From assembly GCA_022482815.1 (NCBI GenBank), contig JAKVOM010000001.1, forward strand, positions 2,562,946 through 2,626,945: a DNA stretch of 64,000 nt. Direction: 5' to 3'. The DNA comes from Acidaminococcus sp. (GTDB lineage Bacteria > Bacillota > Negativicutes > Acidaminococcales > Acidaminococcaceae). Positions 1-9,254 of the stretch are shown piece by piece (the first letter of the stretch is position 1; the number at the start of each line of letters is the position of its first letter). The notes beneath the pieces are model-generated. The model had not been told where the DNA came from and made no database searches. It saw nothing but the letters and a program-made list of their open reading frames with translations. The translations under genes and the position numbers were made by a program.

Positions 1-106
1 TGATATTAAAGAGCGCTTCCTTGACGCGGTCCGCTGTCGGACGTACATCATAATTCTTAGGCGGCGTCAGTTTAAGTCCTCTGGCACGGCCTGTAATAAT
101 TCTCAT
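1..106 (-). CDS. rsmD: 16S rRNA (guanine-966-N2)-methyltransferase RsmD, N-terminal part
   Basis: The minus strand from the ATG at 106 encodes MRIITGRARGLKLTPP, continuing with a VRPTADRVKEALFN stretch; both are the conserved start of RsmD. The enzyme methylates G966 of 16S rRNA during 30S assembly using SAM. Only about 35 codons are present and the gene runs off the left edge. It is divergent from the DUF4127 gene. Identification rests on the N-terminal signature only, but that signature is distinctive. Confidence 0.85.
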   Translation of the reverse strand, partial: MRIITGRARGLKLTPPKNYDVRPTADRVKEALFNI

Positions 107-185
107 CGGATTTTTACTCCCAATCTCTGAAAAATCGTTTATAATTAAAAACATATCATGATAGATACGGAAAGGAGGACACCCC

Positions 186-1856
186 GTGAACCTGCAGACA
201 CTGAAGCCGCATCGCAAGCTTATTGTTTTCGGTGCCGCCGTCTTTTCCGCAGCATGTGTATTGTACCATACATTTGCTCCGAAAGGCGTTATTTTTTCGC
301 CTTCTCCTCTGCCGCCGAACGGTTCATGGGCCTTTGTCCCCCTGGATAACCGGCCGCCGTGCCGGGACTTTACGGTCGAACTTGCCGCACTGGGCGGGCT
401 TTTTATGGAAACGCCGGAACCCGCCATTATGGACTGGTATGAAAATCCGGCAGATACGGCTGCCGTCCGTTCCTGGCTTACGACCCATATGGAAAATAAG
501 GAAGGTGCCCTGCTATCGACGGATCTTCTTATCTTCGGGGGACTGCTGCACTCCCGGCAGGTTGCTATGACGCAGGAACTTTCCGGTTCTTTCTTCAACT
601 ATATGAGTAAGCTCCGCGAAGAAAACCCGGATAAGCAATTTTATCTGTTCACGGTCATTCCGCGCCTCCTCATCAACGATCAGATTATTCCTGACCGCTG
701 GTACCAGTGGCATCTCATGACATGGGTTATCAACATGGATAAAAAAATCCGCGGCCTGCCTTACGACGAAGAACTCTATGAGAGAGTCAAGGCAGAGATT
801 CCCATGGAACTCAAATGGAAGTATCTCATGCTGTACCGCAGCAACGACTTATTCAACGAAGAATTAATTCAGTTTGTTTCTGAAGAAGGCATGAACGATC
901 TGGTCATCGGCCAGGATGATGCGCACCCCTACGGACTGCCCAACTACAACCGGACCAATATTCCCCATTATGTGGCGCACCACGAAACGCATCCACCGAT
1001 TTACACGTCACAGGGTGCCGATGAACTGGGTACGCTGGCCGCTGCTCGTATCTATACAAGAAAGAAAGCCTGGCAGCCCCGTATCAAGATTATGTACGGT
1101 ACACCTGCGATGAAGGATTATACCCTGCCTTTTGTGCCCTTGACGCTTGAACAGATTGCCTTGGAAAAGATTCACCTCGCCAACGGGATCACAACGGAAA
1201 ACACAAAAGACGCCGACTTCATTTTATACCTGTACTGCGGCAACAAAGACACTGATAATGCTTCGGCGGCCGCAGACGAAGTCAAATCCCTGATGGAGCA
1301 AAAGCCGGTCGCCCTGGTCGATATGTCAAAACACTTTGCTGCGGGAGAATGTCTGCTGCCCCACCTTGCGGCAAACGGGACTCCCTTCGGCCGTCTCATT
1401 GCCTACGCCGGCTGGAATACAGCTTCAAACTCCGTGGGCACGGCTGTAGCGCAGGCGACGATTGTAACGGGTCAGGCACTCTTTTTACCAAAGGAAGCGC
1501 TGCCCGACCTTTATGCCAGAAACGTAACTTTTAATATGGCGCGCTTCCTTGATGACTGGGCTTATCAAAAAATGATCCGGCCGCACCTGTCGTCCCTGGC
1601 ATCCATAAACGGTGCCAATCCGCCCGTCAGCGAATACTCACTGCCACAGGCCACGGCCTACACGGCTCGTCATCTTGCAGTCTACAAGACGCTGCTGACC
1701 CTTGCCATGCGGCGCCATCCCTATTACGAGCAAGACGGCATCGCTTACTACGTCAATGACATTGATTTCACTGTTGCCTTCCCGTGGGAACGCGCCTTTG
1801 AAATCGATCTGAAACTCTACCCGCATTTTGCAAAAAGCAGGGTGAATAACTCATAA
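186..1856 (+). CDS. DUF4127 family protein, probably exported or membrane-anchored
   Basis: This 556-residue protein begins at a GTG preceded by AAGGAGGA at a good distance. Residues about 12-29 form a hydrophobic stretch after a basic start, suggesting a signal peptide or anchor. The segment FVPLDNRPPCRDF, followed by LAALGG, is the typical opening of the DUF4127 family, whose function is unknown. An interior GQDDAHPYG motif and the overall length also fit that family. The gene stands alone, divergent from rsmD and upstream of tRNA-Pro. I can name the family but not a reaction. Confidence 0.85.
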   Translation: MNLQTLKPHRKLIVFGAAVFSAACVLYHTFAPKGVIFSPSPLPPNGSWAFVPLDNRPPCRDFTVELAALGGLFMETPEPAIMDWYENPADTAAVRSWLTTHMENKEGALLSTDLLIFGGLLHSRQVAMTQELSGSFFNYMSKLREENPDKQFYLFTVIPRLLINDQIIPDRWYQWHLMTWVINMDKKIRGLPYDEELYERVKAEIPMELKWKYLMLYRSNDLFNEELIQFVSEEGMNDLVIGQDDAHPYGLPNYNRTNIPHYVAHHETHPPIYTSQGADELGTLAAARIYTRKKAWQPRIKIMYGTPAMKDYTLPFVPLTLEQIALEKIHLANGITTENTKDADFILYLYCGNKDTDNASAAADEVKSLMEQKPVALVDMSKHFAAGECLLPHLAANGTPFGRLIAYAGWNTASNSVGTAVAQATIVTGQALFLPKEALPDLYARNVTFNMARFLDDWAYQKMIRPHLSSLASINGANPPVSEYSLPQATAYTARHLAVYKTLLTLAMRRHPYYEQDGIAYYVNDIDFTVAFPWERAFEIDLKLYPHFAKSRVNNS

Positions 1857-1915
1857 GCTATGGCAGTCACAGTGGAAACACAGGAGCTTCCGCTAAAATA
1901 TCACGGGATTTTTAC

Positions 1916-1944
1916 TTGACTTCTCAATCCCCCTGATGTATACT
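1916..1944 (+). promoter_or_regulatory. Promoter of tRNA-Pro
   Basis: TTGACT (1916-1921) and TATACT (1939-1944) are separated by 17 bp and lie 12 bp upstream of the tRNA. This is a near-consensus sigma-70/SigA promoter. Confidence 0.85.
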
Positions 1945-1956
1945 AGAGGACGTGTT

Positions 1957-2033
1957 CGGGACGTAGCGCAGTTTGGTAGCGCGCCTGGTTCGGGACTAGG
2001 AGGCCGCAGGTTCGAATCCTGTCGTCCCGACCA
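1957..2033 (+). tRNA. tRNA-Pro(CGG)
   Basis: The 77-nt sequence folds as a cloverleaf: acceptor arm CGGGACG paired with CGTCCCG, anticodon stem CCTGG/CTAGG with loop TTCGGGA giving anticodon CGG, and a T arm with GGTTCGAATCC. The 3' CCA is encoded (2031-2033). It has its own promoter and terminator, so it is a single-gene unit reading CCG codons. Confidence 0.95.
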
Positions 2034-2054
2034 TCTGATTTGGATGGTCATTGC

Positions 2055-2089
2055 AAAAGCACTGTGAAGCAATTCACAGTGCTTTTTTA
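2055..2089 (+). terminator. Terminator of tRNA-Pro
   Basis: Arms AGCACTGTGAA and TTCACAGTGCT enclose a 4-nt loop and are followed by TTTTTT. The stem belongs to a CTGTGAA-type terminator group that recurs in this window. Confidence 0.9.
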
Positions 2090-2113
2090 TGTTCTAAATT
2101 CATTTCCCAAACA

Positions 2114-2176
2114 GATAAACAAAGAGACGGTTCCTTGTCTGCTGTACGCCGATAAGGAACCGTCTCTTTGTTTATC
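2114..2176 (-). terminator. Long inverted repeat at the end of ftsY
   Basis: Perfect 23-bp arms (2114-2136 and 2154-2176) flank a 17-nt loop, directly after the ftsY stop. On the minus strand the right part is T-rich but has no long uninterrupted U tract. It probably terminates the pyrR-smc-ftsY transcript. Confidence 0.7.
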
Positions 2177-2181
2177 CCACA

Positions 2182-3144
2182 TTATTCTTCTTTTTTACTA
2201 TCTTCTTTATTTTCGTCCTTACTCTCGTCTCCCCGGTCAAACAGGGCATCCACGAAGGCCTTCGGATCAAAAGGTCTGAAATCCATCATGCCTTCACCGA
2301 TACCAATCCATTTGACATCGAGACCGAGTTCTTCCTTAATGGCTACGACGACGCCGCCTTTGGCCGTCCCGTCAAGTTTAGTCAGGACGACACCGGTCAC
2401 GTGCGCCGTATCCAGGAAAATCTTGGCTTGATTAATGGCATTCTGTCCGGTCGTTGCATCGAGAACGAGCAGAGTTTCATGCGGCCCGTCCGGAATTTCC
2501 TTGCGAATGACACGGTAGATTTTTTCGAGTTCCTTCATGAGGTTGGTCTTGTTATGGAGCCGCCCTGCCGTATCGACAAAGAGAACATCTGCATTGCGGG
2601 CAATAGCAGCCTGCACACCGTCATACACGACAGCAGCAGGATCAGCGCCTTCTTCCCCATGGGAAATGACATCGACCTGGGCTTTCTGGCCCCAGATCTT
2701 CAGCTGCTCTACGGCGCCGGCACGGAACGTATCGGCCGCAGCCATAATCACCTTATAGCCCATGAGCCGGTAATAATTACTGAGTTTACCAATGGTTGTA
2801 GTTTTACCGACGCCGTTGACGCCGACAACGAGCACAACGGACGGATGTCCGGTAAAATGCATCAGCGGTCCCTTGCGCGTCAGCAAATCAGAAATATATT
2901 TCTTGATAAAAGGAATGGCTTCCTGAGGGGACTTGATGACACGGCGGTCGGCGGCATCACGCAGGGCAGCCATGATTTTTTCCGTCGTCTTGATACCTAC
3001 ATCCCCGGCAACGAGAATCATTTCCAGCTCATCCATGAAGTCATCGTCCAGTTCTACGCTGGCTCCGACGAGATCTTCCATGCGCTCTGTAAAGTTTTTC
3101 CGCGTCTTTGAGAGTCCTTCCCTCAACTGATCAACAAAACTCAT
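2182..3144 (-). CDS. ftsY: Signal recognition particle receptor FtsY
   Basis: FtsY is the membrane-associated GTPase that docks SRP-ribosome complexes on the Sec translocon. The 320-residue protein has an N-terminal helical bundle (about 1-85) and a GTPase domain with G1 GVNGVGKTTT (108-117), G3 DTAGR (191-195) and TKLDG (255-259). It lacks the long acidic A domain of E. coli FtsY, as is usual in Firmicutes. The C-terminal tail is rich in D, E and K. Its ATG overlaps the smc stop by 4 nt, so the two genes are translationally coupled. Confidence 0.97.
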   Translation of the reverse strand: MSFVDQLREGLSKTRKNFTERMEDLVGASVELDDDFMDELEMILVAGDVGIKTTEKIMAALRDAADRRVIKSPQEAIPFIKKYISDLLTRKGPLMHFTGHPSVVLVVGVNGVGKTTTIGKLSNYYRLMGYKVIMAAADTFRAGAVEQLKIWGQKAQVDVISHGEEGADPAAVVYDGVQAAIARNADVLFVDTAGRLHNKTNLMKELEKIYRVIRKEIPDGPHETLLVLDATTGQNAINQAKIFLDTAHVTGVVLTKLDGTAKGGVVVAIKEELGLDVKWIGIGEGMMDFRPFDPKAFVDALFDRGDESKDENKEDSKKEE

Positions 3145-6100
3145 GATGCTACCTCCGACAATTTAACTGACAAGATCCGGGAGACGCCGGCTTCACTCAT
3201 GGTTACGCCGTGCATAACATCAGCCGCTTCCATTGTCCCCTTTCTATGGGTGATGATAATGAACTGGGTCTTTTTCCCGTATTCTCTCAGGAATTCTGCA
3301 AACCGGTCAATATTGGCTTCATCAAGCGGAGCGTCTATTTCGTCGAGAATGACAAACGGTGCCGGCTGATACGTCAGCAGGGCAAACAGCAGGGCAATGA
3401 CTGTCAGTGCCCGCTCTCCGCCCGAAAAGAGCGACAAATTCCGCATTTTCTTTCCCGGCGGCTGCGCTTCGATTTCGATACCGGCTTCCAAAAGATTCTG
3501 CTCGTTCGTAATCACGAGACGTGCCTTTCCGCCGCCAAAAAGTTTTTCGTAACATTCTCCGAAGTACTTATTGATCTGGTCGAAAGCTTCGCGGAACCGT
3601 TTGGTCATATCGGAATTGATGCCGCTGATAACGGTTTCGAGCTGCTCCTTGGCAGCGACCATATCGTCATATTGCTTAGTCAGGAATTCATAGCGGTCCT
3701 TAGCTGCCGTGTAATCTTCCTCGGCTGCCAGGTTAACCGGTCCCAATTCCTCGATTTTCTGACCAAGGAGGATTTCCTGTTTTTTCAGTTCTGGGAGACT
3801 GCCTTCGGCAAGACCATGCTCGCGCACTTCGTCCGCCGTCATATGATAGGTTTCGTTCAGCTGCTCCGCCACAGCTTCCGCTTCGGAAGCCTTCCGCACT
3901 TTATCCATTTCGATAGCGTGCTTCCGCTCATCAAGAGAATGCTGTTTTTCCGCAAGAACCGCCGCTTTGTGCTCCAGTTCCTGACGGGTCTTCTGCATTT
4001 CTTCTTTTTTATCAAGCATGGCCTGCGTCTCCTGGTCCGTGCCGGACAGTTCCTGCGTCAGGTCCTTGATTTTTCCGGCAAGGCCGCTCTGATCCGCCTT
4101 GGCTTTAGCAATCATGGCCTTGATTTCCTCAGCCTGTGCTTCCTGGGCCGCCATGTCGCTTTCCGTTTTTTCTCCCTGCTTATCGGTCTCCGCAATGCGT
4201 TCTGAAAGGGAGTCGAGCTGCGTCTTGATGGAGTTAAAGGAAATGACATCATTCTGGTACTGCCGGTTCAGGACATCCAGACGATTTCTATGCTTATTGA
4301 GAGCCTCTTCCTGCTTCAGCACATCCTGGTTGCCTTTTTCTTCCTGGGCTTCCATCGTTTTGACCTGCGGAGCAAGCTTCAGGACTTTCTGGTTCATTTC
4401 CATGAACTTCTTAGCTAGTTCAGCCCTTTCTCCGGCAATCAAATCGACTTTTTCCTGAGTCTGGGACACATCTTTTTTGAGTTGTTCAAGCTGCTGGGTG
4501 GCAGTAGCCAGCGAAACCGCGAGCTCCTGATATTTCTTTACGCAGTCATCGCGTTCCTGTGACTTCTCTTTCTGCTCTTTTTCAAGTGCGGCAAGTGCAG
4601 CCTGCTGCTTTGTGAGCTCAGCATCTGAAGTTTTGATTTCCACTTCCAAAGCGGATATTTCCTGTCGTCTGGAAAGGAAGCTCTTACTTTGCTGCTTCTG
4701 CCCGCCGGAAAGAGAACCACCGGGATAAATCACGTCACCGTCGAGAGTAACGACACGCACGCGCATATCGGCCTTGCGCGCTGCCTCAAAAGCATGGTCC
4801 AGATTGTCCGCTACGAGCACCTGTCCCAGAAGGAAAGTAATCGCCGGACGGATGGACTCATCACTCTGAACGAGTTCGGCAGCCGTTCCGATGATGCCCG
4901 GCATCTTCAGAGTTTCTTTTTCCCGTGCCGACAGATAACGCTGACGCAGGGTATCAAGAGGCAAAAAGGTAGCCCGTCCGCCCTGTTTTTCCTTCAGGTA
5001 GCGGATGGCTGATTTGGCGGCATCGGCATCAACCGTGATGATGTTCTGCAGGGCCCCGCCGAGGGCCGTTTCGATGGCCGTAATATATTCATTTTGTACC
5101 GTAATAAGTTCCGCCGTGACGCCGCAGATCCGGCTGCGCCAGCCTGCCCTGGCGGAAAGCACCGTCTTGACGCCGCGGCTGAAGCCTTCGTGTTCCTGCT
5201 CCATATGGCTTAAGACGGAATACCGCGTCTTTTTCTGTTCATGGCTGCGGCTGAGCTGCGTATAGGCTTCGCGCTGCTTCTGCCCTTTGGCAGCCAGTGC
5301 CGTCAGAGTTTCTTTTAACGCCGTTCCCTGGCGCGTCACATCTTCCTGCCGCCCCTTAAGAGAAGTCAATTCGGCTTCCTTCTGCTGCAGGGAGGCTTCG
5401 ATTCCGGCTTTTTCCTCATCGGCCTCATTGGCGCTCTGTTTCATTTTTTCCAGGCGCTGATGCAAATGCTCCTGTTCTTCTTCCGCACTGCGAAGTTCGT
5501 TGCGCAGATTGACGAGCTGCTGCATTCGTTCAAAAGCATGGCTGCGATGCTCCTGGATTTCCTTTTCTTCACTTTTTACAGTGGCATCCATGGCATCTTT
5601 TTCGGATTCGGTCTTTTTGACCGCTTCCTCCATGACTTTGAACTGACTTTCCTGCTTATCGTACGCTTCCGTCAGGAGATTCAGCGTTTCCTTTTGCTGG
5701 GCCAGCTGCCCTTCCAGACGTTCCTTCATTCTGGCCGTCTGGGCCAGCTGCTTTTCACCCTGCGTAACACGTTCCTCAAAAACAGACTGCTGCCCGCGCA
5801 GGTTCGTCAATGCTTCACGGCGTTTGCGGACACTTTCCTGGTAACTGTCGAATTTCTGGTTATACGCATTAAGAGAAGCTTCAAAAGTTTCTTTTTCCGT
5901 GACCGCCTGCTCGACTTTGGCTGCCAGGGCATTTTCCTCGTCCTGCCACTGAGCAAGGCGGGCCGCGATGGCTTCCTGCTCCTTATCGAGCCCTTCCATA
6001 CGGCGCACAAGCTGTGTCATTTTGACGGACTTGAAAGACTCATCCAGTTCACGATATTTGCGTGCTTTTTCGGCGGCCCTTTCAAGCGGCTGCAGCTGTC

Positions 6101-6698
6101 CATAGATTTCCGAACGGATATCGTGGATACGCAGCAGGTTATTGGACGTATCATCAAGTTTCCGCAGGGCTTCTTTTTTCCGCATGCGGTACTTGGCAAT
6201 ACCGGCCGTTTCTTCAAAGATACTGCGGCGCTCTTCCGGGCGGCTGTTTAAGATTTCATCAATCTTGTTCTGCCCGATAATGGACATGGATCCCCGCCCG
6301 AGCCCCGTATCGGCAAGAAGAGTCACAATATCCTTCAGGCGGCAGTTCTTACCGTTAATAAAATATTCACTTTCACCGCTGCGATAGACGCGGCGGCGGA
6401 TGCTCACTTCATCAAAATCCATGGGCAGGGAGTGGTCCGTATTGTCAAAAATCAGTGTGACATCGGCCATTCCCATCGGTTTGCGCGCACTGCTCCCCGA
6501 GAAGATCACATCTTCCATCTTGGTCCCGCGGAGGTACTTGACGCTCTGTTCCCCCATGACCCAGCGGATGGCATCAGAGATATTGCTCTTGCCGCTGCCG
6601 TTTGGCCCGACAATCGCCGTAATTCCATTTTCAAAATTGACGCTGACTTTATCTGCAAAAGATTTAAAGCCCCGCGCTTCAAATGACTTTAACCGCAC
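3141..6698 (-). CDS. smc: Chromosome segregation ATPase SMC
   Basis: This 1185-residue protein has the SMC plan: Walker A GPNGSGKSN (31-39), two long coiled coils rich in E, K and Q, a hinge near the middle (the GGALQNIITVDAD region), then the ABC signature FSGGERAL and Walker B VILDEIDAPL close to the C terminus. SMC forms the condensin core with ScpA and ScpB and compacts replicated chromosomes; neither partner is in this window. It lies 15 bp downstream of pyrR and overlaps ftsY. The usual upstream neighbour rnc is absent. Confidence 0.97.
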   Translation of the reverse strand: MRLKSFEARGFKSFADKVSVNFENGITAIVGPNGSGKSNISDAIRWVMGEQSVKYLRGTKMEDVIFSGSSARKPMGMADVTLIFDNTDHSLPMDFDEVSIRRRVYRSGESEYFINGKNCRLKDIVTLLADTGLGRGSMSIIGQNKIDEILNSRPEERRSIFEETAGIAKYRMRKKEALRKLDDTSNNLLRIHDIRSEIYGQLQPLERAAEKARKYRELDESFKSVKMTQLVRRMEGLDKEQEAIAARLAQWQDEENALAAKVEQAVTEKETFEASLNAYNQKFDSYQESVRKRREALTNLRGQQSVFEERVTQGEKQLAQTARMKERLEGQLAQQKETLNLLTEAYDKQESQFKVMEEAVKKTESEKDAMDATVKSEEKEIQEHRSHAFERMQQLVNLRNELRSAEEEQEHLHQRLEKMKQSANEADEEKAGIEASLQQKEAELTSLKGRQEDVTRQGTALKETLTALAAKGQKQREAYTQLSRSHEQKKTRYSVLSHMEQEHEGFSRGVKTVLSARAGWRSRICGVTAELITVQNEYITAIETALGGALQNIITVDADAAKSAIRYLKEKQGGRATFLPLDTLRQRYLSAREKETLKMPGIIGTAAELVQSDESIRPAITFLLGQVLVADNLDHAFEAARKADMRVRVVTLDGDVIYPGGSLSGGQKQQSKSFLSRRQEISALEVEIKTSDAELTKQQAALAALEKEQKEKSQERDDCVKKYQELAVSLATATQQLEQLKKDVSQTQEKVDLIAGERAELAKKFMEMNQKVLKLAPQVKTMEAQEEKGNQDVLKQEEALNKHRNRLDVLNRQYQNDVISFNSIKTQLDSLSERIAETDKQGEKTESDMAAQEAQAEEIKAMIAKAKADQSGLAGKIKDLTQELSGTDQETQAMLDKKEEMQKTRQELEHKAAVLAEKQHSLDERKHAIEMDKVRKASEAEAVAEQLNETYHMTADEVREHGLAEGSLPELKKQEILLGQKIEELGPVNLAAEEDYTAAKDRYEFLTKQYDDMVAAKEQLETVISGINSDMTKRFREAFDQINKYFGECYEKLFGGGKARLVITNEQNLLEAGIEIEAQPPGKKMRNLSLFSGGERALTVIALLFALLTYQPAPFVILDEIDAPLDEANIDRFAEFLREYGKKTQFIIITHRKGTMEAADVMHGVTMSEAGVSRILSVKLSEVAS

Positions 6699-6713
6699 CT
6701 GATTCCATCCCTT

Positions 6714-7265
6714 TTACTCCGTCACATCGGACAAAGATACTTCGTCGATTCCGTCCAGTTCCTTAATGGCTACATCAACGGATTCGCTGGCACTTGTCGG
6801 CACATTCTTGCCGACATAGTCGGCCCGGATGGGCAGTTCCTTGTGGCCGCGGTCTACCATGACAGCCAGTTGGATAGCCTTCGGGCGCCCGATGTCAATC
6901 AGGGCATCAAGGGCGCAGCGAATCGTACGGCCCGTAAAGAGCACGTCGTCCACCAGTACGATTGTCTTGCCGTTAATATCAAAATCCACATCGGTTTCCT
7001 TCATCACCGGGTTATAGCCCAGCGTGGAAAGGTCATCACGATACATCGTGATATCCAGGGAACCGATAGGCACCTTTACATTTTCAATCTTTTCGATTTC
7101 CTTGCAAATGCGTTCTGCCAAAGGCACACCGCGGGTACGGATCCCGATAAGCGCCACTTTCTCTACGCCCTTGTTACGTTCCACGATTTCGTGGGAAATA
7201 CGCACCAGCGCGCGGCGCATTGCATCTTCGTCCATAATTGTCTTCTTTTTTACCTGAGTCGTCAT
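6714..7265 (-). CDS. pyrR: Bifunctional pyrimidine operon regulator / uracil phosphoribosyltransferase PyrR
   Basis: The 183-residue protein carries the PRPP-binding signature [12 protein letters not shown] and the PyrR opening with [17 protein letters not shown]. PyrR family members bind pyr mRNA leaders and attenuate pyrimidine biosynthesis when UMP is high, and have weak uracil phosphoribosyltransferase activity. No pyr gene lies nearby, so its targets must be elsewhere. It heads the pyrR-smc-ftsY unit and has its own promoter candidate. I see no obvious PyrR-binding loop in its own leader. Confidence 0.95.
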   Translation of the reverse strand: MTTQVKKKTIMDEDAMRRALVRISHEIVERNKGVEKVALIGIRTRGVPLAERICKEIEKIENVKVPIGSLDITMYRDDLSTLGYNPVMKETDVDFDINGKTIVLVDDVLFTGRTIRCALDALIDIGRPKAIQLAVMVDRGHKELPIRADYVGKNVPTSASESVDVAIKELDGIDEVSLSDVTE

Positions 7266-7335
7266 GACGGACTCCTTTCCCAGAAGTTTTCACTTCTGCG
7301 TTACTTCAGTAGATAAAAATACATAAATCGCTTAT

Positions 7336-7365
7336 ATTTTACCAGTTTTTATAAAGAAAAATCAA
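7336..7365 (-). promoter_or_regulatory. Promoter candidate of pyrR-smc-ftsY
   Basis: On the minus strand TTGATT (7360-7365) and TAAAAT (7336-7341) are 18 bp apart. They lie about 70 bp upstream of the pyrR ATG. A small hairpin CAGAAG-TTTTCA-CTTCTG (7280-7297) sits in the leader. Confidence 0.65.
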
Positions 7366-7376
7366 AAATTCGGCAA

Positions 7377-8330
7377 TCAGCTGAACTGCCCGTTTCTGAG
7401 GCGGGTCAGAATGGTCTGCATATCCTGCGGCAGCGGCGCCGTAAAGGACATAATTTCACCCGTTCTCGGATGCCTGAAAGTCAGTGTCTCCGAATGCAGG
7501 GCCTGTCCCTTAATATTGAAGCAGGTCTTCTGCGGCTGGTATTTCGGGTCACCCACGAGGGGATGCCCCAGATAAGTCATATGGACACGAATCTGATGGG
7601 TACGCCCCGTCTGGAGCTTACAGCGCACCACGGTAAATTTGCCGTAACGTTCCAGGACTTCGTAATCCGTTATGGCATCGCGTCCTCCGGAAAAGACGAC
7701 GGCCATTTTTTTGCGGTCCTTGGTATCGCGGGCAATCTGCGTTTCAATCCGCCCGTGATCTTCCTTGATATTGCCGCGCACAACGGCGATATACGTCCTC
7801 TTGGCTTCCTTCGTCCGAATCTGTTCGGACAGGGAAATATGCGCCGCATCGTTCTTGGCAGCTATCATCACACCTGAGGTATCCTTGTCCAGACGGTGCA
7901 CAATGCCCGGCCGGACAACGCCGTTAATGCCCGACAAATCATGGCAGTGATACAGCAGCGCGTTGACCAGCGTTCCCGTATAATTGCCGGCACCCGGATG
8001 GACGACCATGCCGCGGGCCTTATTGACAACAATGACATCCTCATCTTCGTAAAGGATGTCAATCGGAATCGGTTCTGCTTTTGCTTCCAATGGAATTGCC
8101 GGCAGCTGCACTACCTCAAAAACGTCGCCGGGACGCACTTTGTAGCTTGCTTTGACGGCTTTGCCGTTTTTCGTCACAAGGCCATGCTCTACATCATGTC
8201 CGATACTGGACCGGCTCACGCCAAGCACTTCCGCCAGGTATTTATCGACGCGGTCACCGGCACCATCCTCGGGCACCGGATCCGTTATGATTGTATTTTC
8301 TGCGTCTGCTCGTTCCTGATCATACTCCAT
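7377..8330 (-). CDS. rluD: RluD-type 23S rRNA pseudouridine synthase
   Basis: The protein has an N-terminal S4 RNA-binding domain (about 25-75) and an RluA/RluD catalytic domain with HRLDKDTSG (about 145-153); the Asp of HRLD is the nucleophile. The family converts uridines of 23S rRNA helix 69 and similar sites to pseudouridine. I chose the ATG at 8330 (317 residues, AGGAG about 13 nt upstream) over a TTG eight codons earlier. Either start overlaps the 3' end of lspA, so the pair is cotranscribed. The exact RluA/C/D subtype is not certain. Confidence 0.9.
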   Translation of the reverse strand: MEYDQERADAENTIITDPVPEDGAGDRVDKYLAEVLGVSRSSIGHDVEHGLVTKNGKAVKASYKVRPGDVFEVVQLPAIPLEAKAEPIPIDILYEDEDVIVVNKARGMVVHPGAGNYTGTLVNALLYHCHDLSGINGVVRPGIVHRLDKDTSGVMIAAKNDAAHISLSEQIRTKEAKRTYIAVVRGNIKEDHGRIETQIARDTKDRKKMAVVFSGGRDAITDYEVLERYGKFTVVRCKLQTGRTHQIRVHMTYLGHPLVGDPKYQPQKTCFNIKGQALHSETLTFRHPRTGEIMSFTAPLPQDMQTILTRLRNGQFS

Positions 8331-8737
8331 AAGATCAGCCCCACTCCTGTACAAATAAAAATATCGGCCACATTGAAAATCGGCCAGATTCGGAAATCAA
8401 TGAAATCGATGACATATCCTGTCTGAATGCGGTCAATCAAGTTGCCAATTGCACCGCCGATAAAAAAAGCCATCCCCGTCTGGGTCAAACGGTCTTCCGC
8501 CGCGATGCGCCGTCTGAAAATGATCACGGCCGCAATGGCAATCACCGTAATGGCAATAAAAAAGACTCTTCTATATTCTAAAAGGCCAAAAGCGGCCCCG
8601 GGATTTAAAATGTAAGTGCAGTGTAAAATGCCCGGAATGATGGGAATGCTTTCTCCTTCCACCATAGCATGCTGGAGGAGAAATTTTGTCACCCGATCCA
8701 GGATAATCACAGCCAAAATGATGACTCCGTATGTCAT
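8285..8737 (-). CDS. lspA: Lipoprotein signal peptidase LspA
   Basis: LspA removes signal peptides from prolipoproteins in the inner membrane. The protein (150 residues from the ATG at 8737, AGGAAG 10 nt upstream) has four hydrophobic segments. It carries the family motifs NPGAAFGL, GGAIGNLIDR and FNVADIFI, in which the two catalytic aspartates lie. An in-frame upstream extension to 8800 adds a non-conserved hydrophilic stretch and is unlikely to be used. The gene overlaps rluD by tens of bases, a pairing common in Firmicutes. Confidence 0.95.
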   Translation of the reverse strand: MTYGVIILAVIILDRVTKFLLQHAMVEGESIPIIPGILHCTYILNPGAAFGLLEYRRVFFIAITVIAIAAVIIFRRRIAAEDRLTQTGMAFFIGGAIGNLIDRIQTGYVIDFIDFRIWPIFNVADIFICTGVGLILWSMIRNEQTQKIQS

Positions 8738-8861
8738 CGTTCGGACACTTCCTATCGTTGTAAGATAAAAACACTTGCTGCCGGCCGCGCTGCTTTCCAT
8801 TAACCGCAGCCCGGTTTACCGGAAAACTCTTCATGACGCAGCAGCCATGACCAGACTAACG

Positions 8862-8890
8862 AAAGGCAAAAGCACGCAGCTTTTGCCTTT
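8862..8890 (-). terminator. Hairpin between 6S RNA and lspA
   Basis: Arms AAAGGCAAAAGC and GCTTTTGCCTTT enclose a 5-nt loop. It lies just after the 6S RNA poly-U end and 125 bp ahead of lspA. It may be a second terminator; no long U run follows. Confidence 0.5.
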
Positions 8891-8898
8891 AAATTCAT

Positions 8899-9092
8899 AA
8901 AAAAAGAGCCCTACAATGCCGTATTCATCCCACGTTTTGAACCTGCAATTGCAGGTGGGTGCCCTCCCTGCCACATCCTGATTTCCCCCAGAAAGGGCGT
9001 ATCATCGGCGACCGGAGTACACGGGCTCCCTTATAGAGAGTGTTGGCTCAAAACATGCGGGATATCTCTCGAACATCGGAGGGTTGCTCTTT
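8899..9092 (-). ncRNA. ssrS: 6S RNA
   Basis: The minus strand from about 9092 to 8899 is a roughly 190-nt non-coding transcript. The 5' part AGAGC..CCCT..CGATG pairs with the 3' part CATTG..AGGG..GCTCT, closing a long rod. Inside are blocks I know from Firmicutes 6S RNA: TTTTGAGCCAACA on the 5' side, and GGGCACCCACCT, then AGGTTCAAAACGTGGG on the 3' side. It ends in TTTTTTT. 6S RNA mimics an open promoter and binds housekeeping RNA polymerase in stationary phase. Identified by motif recall and pairing, not by a covariance search. Confidence 0.85.
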
Positions 9093-9098
9093 ACTTGT

Positions 9099-9126
9099 AT
9101 TTTATCATAGATAGCGATGATGTCAA
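9099..9126 (-). promoter_or_regulatory. Promoter of 6S RNA
   Basis: On the minus strand a consensus TTGACA (9121-9126) and TAAAAT (9099-9104) are 16 bp apart, placing the start near 9092, exactly where the closing stem of the RNA begins. Confidence 0.8.
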
Positions 9127-9254
9127 CACAGAGATGCGGGAAAGGGCTTGTGGGGCGCTGTTTTTAGTTAAAAGTTATGAGTCCAATCTAACAGAGGGTA
9201 TAATTCTTCACAGGCTGATAGCCGATAGCAGTCAGCTTGCCCTTTGGCAGAGCA

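Noticed and set aside
7266-7376. PyrR-binding attenuator in the pyrR leader
   Set aside because: Only a small CAGAAG hairpin is present; the conserved PyrR-binding loop sequence is not seen.
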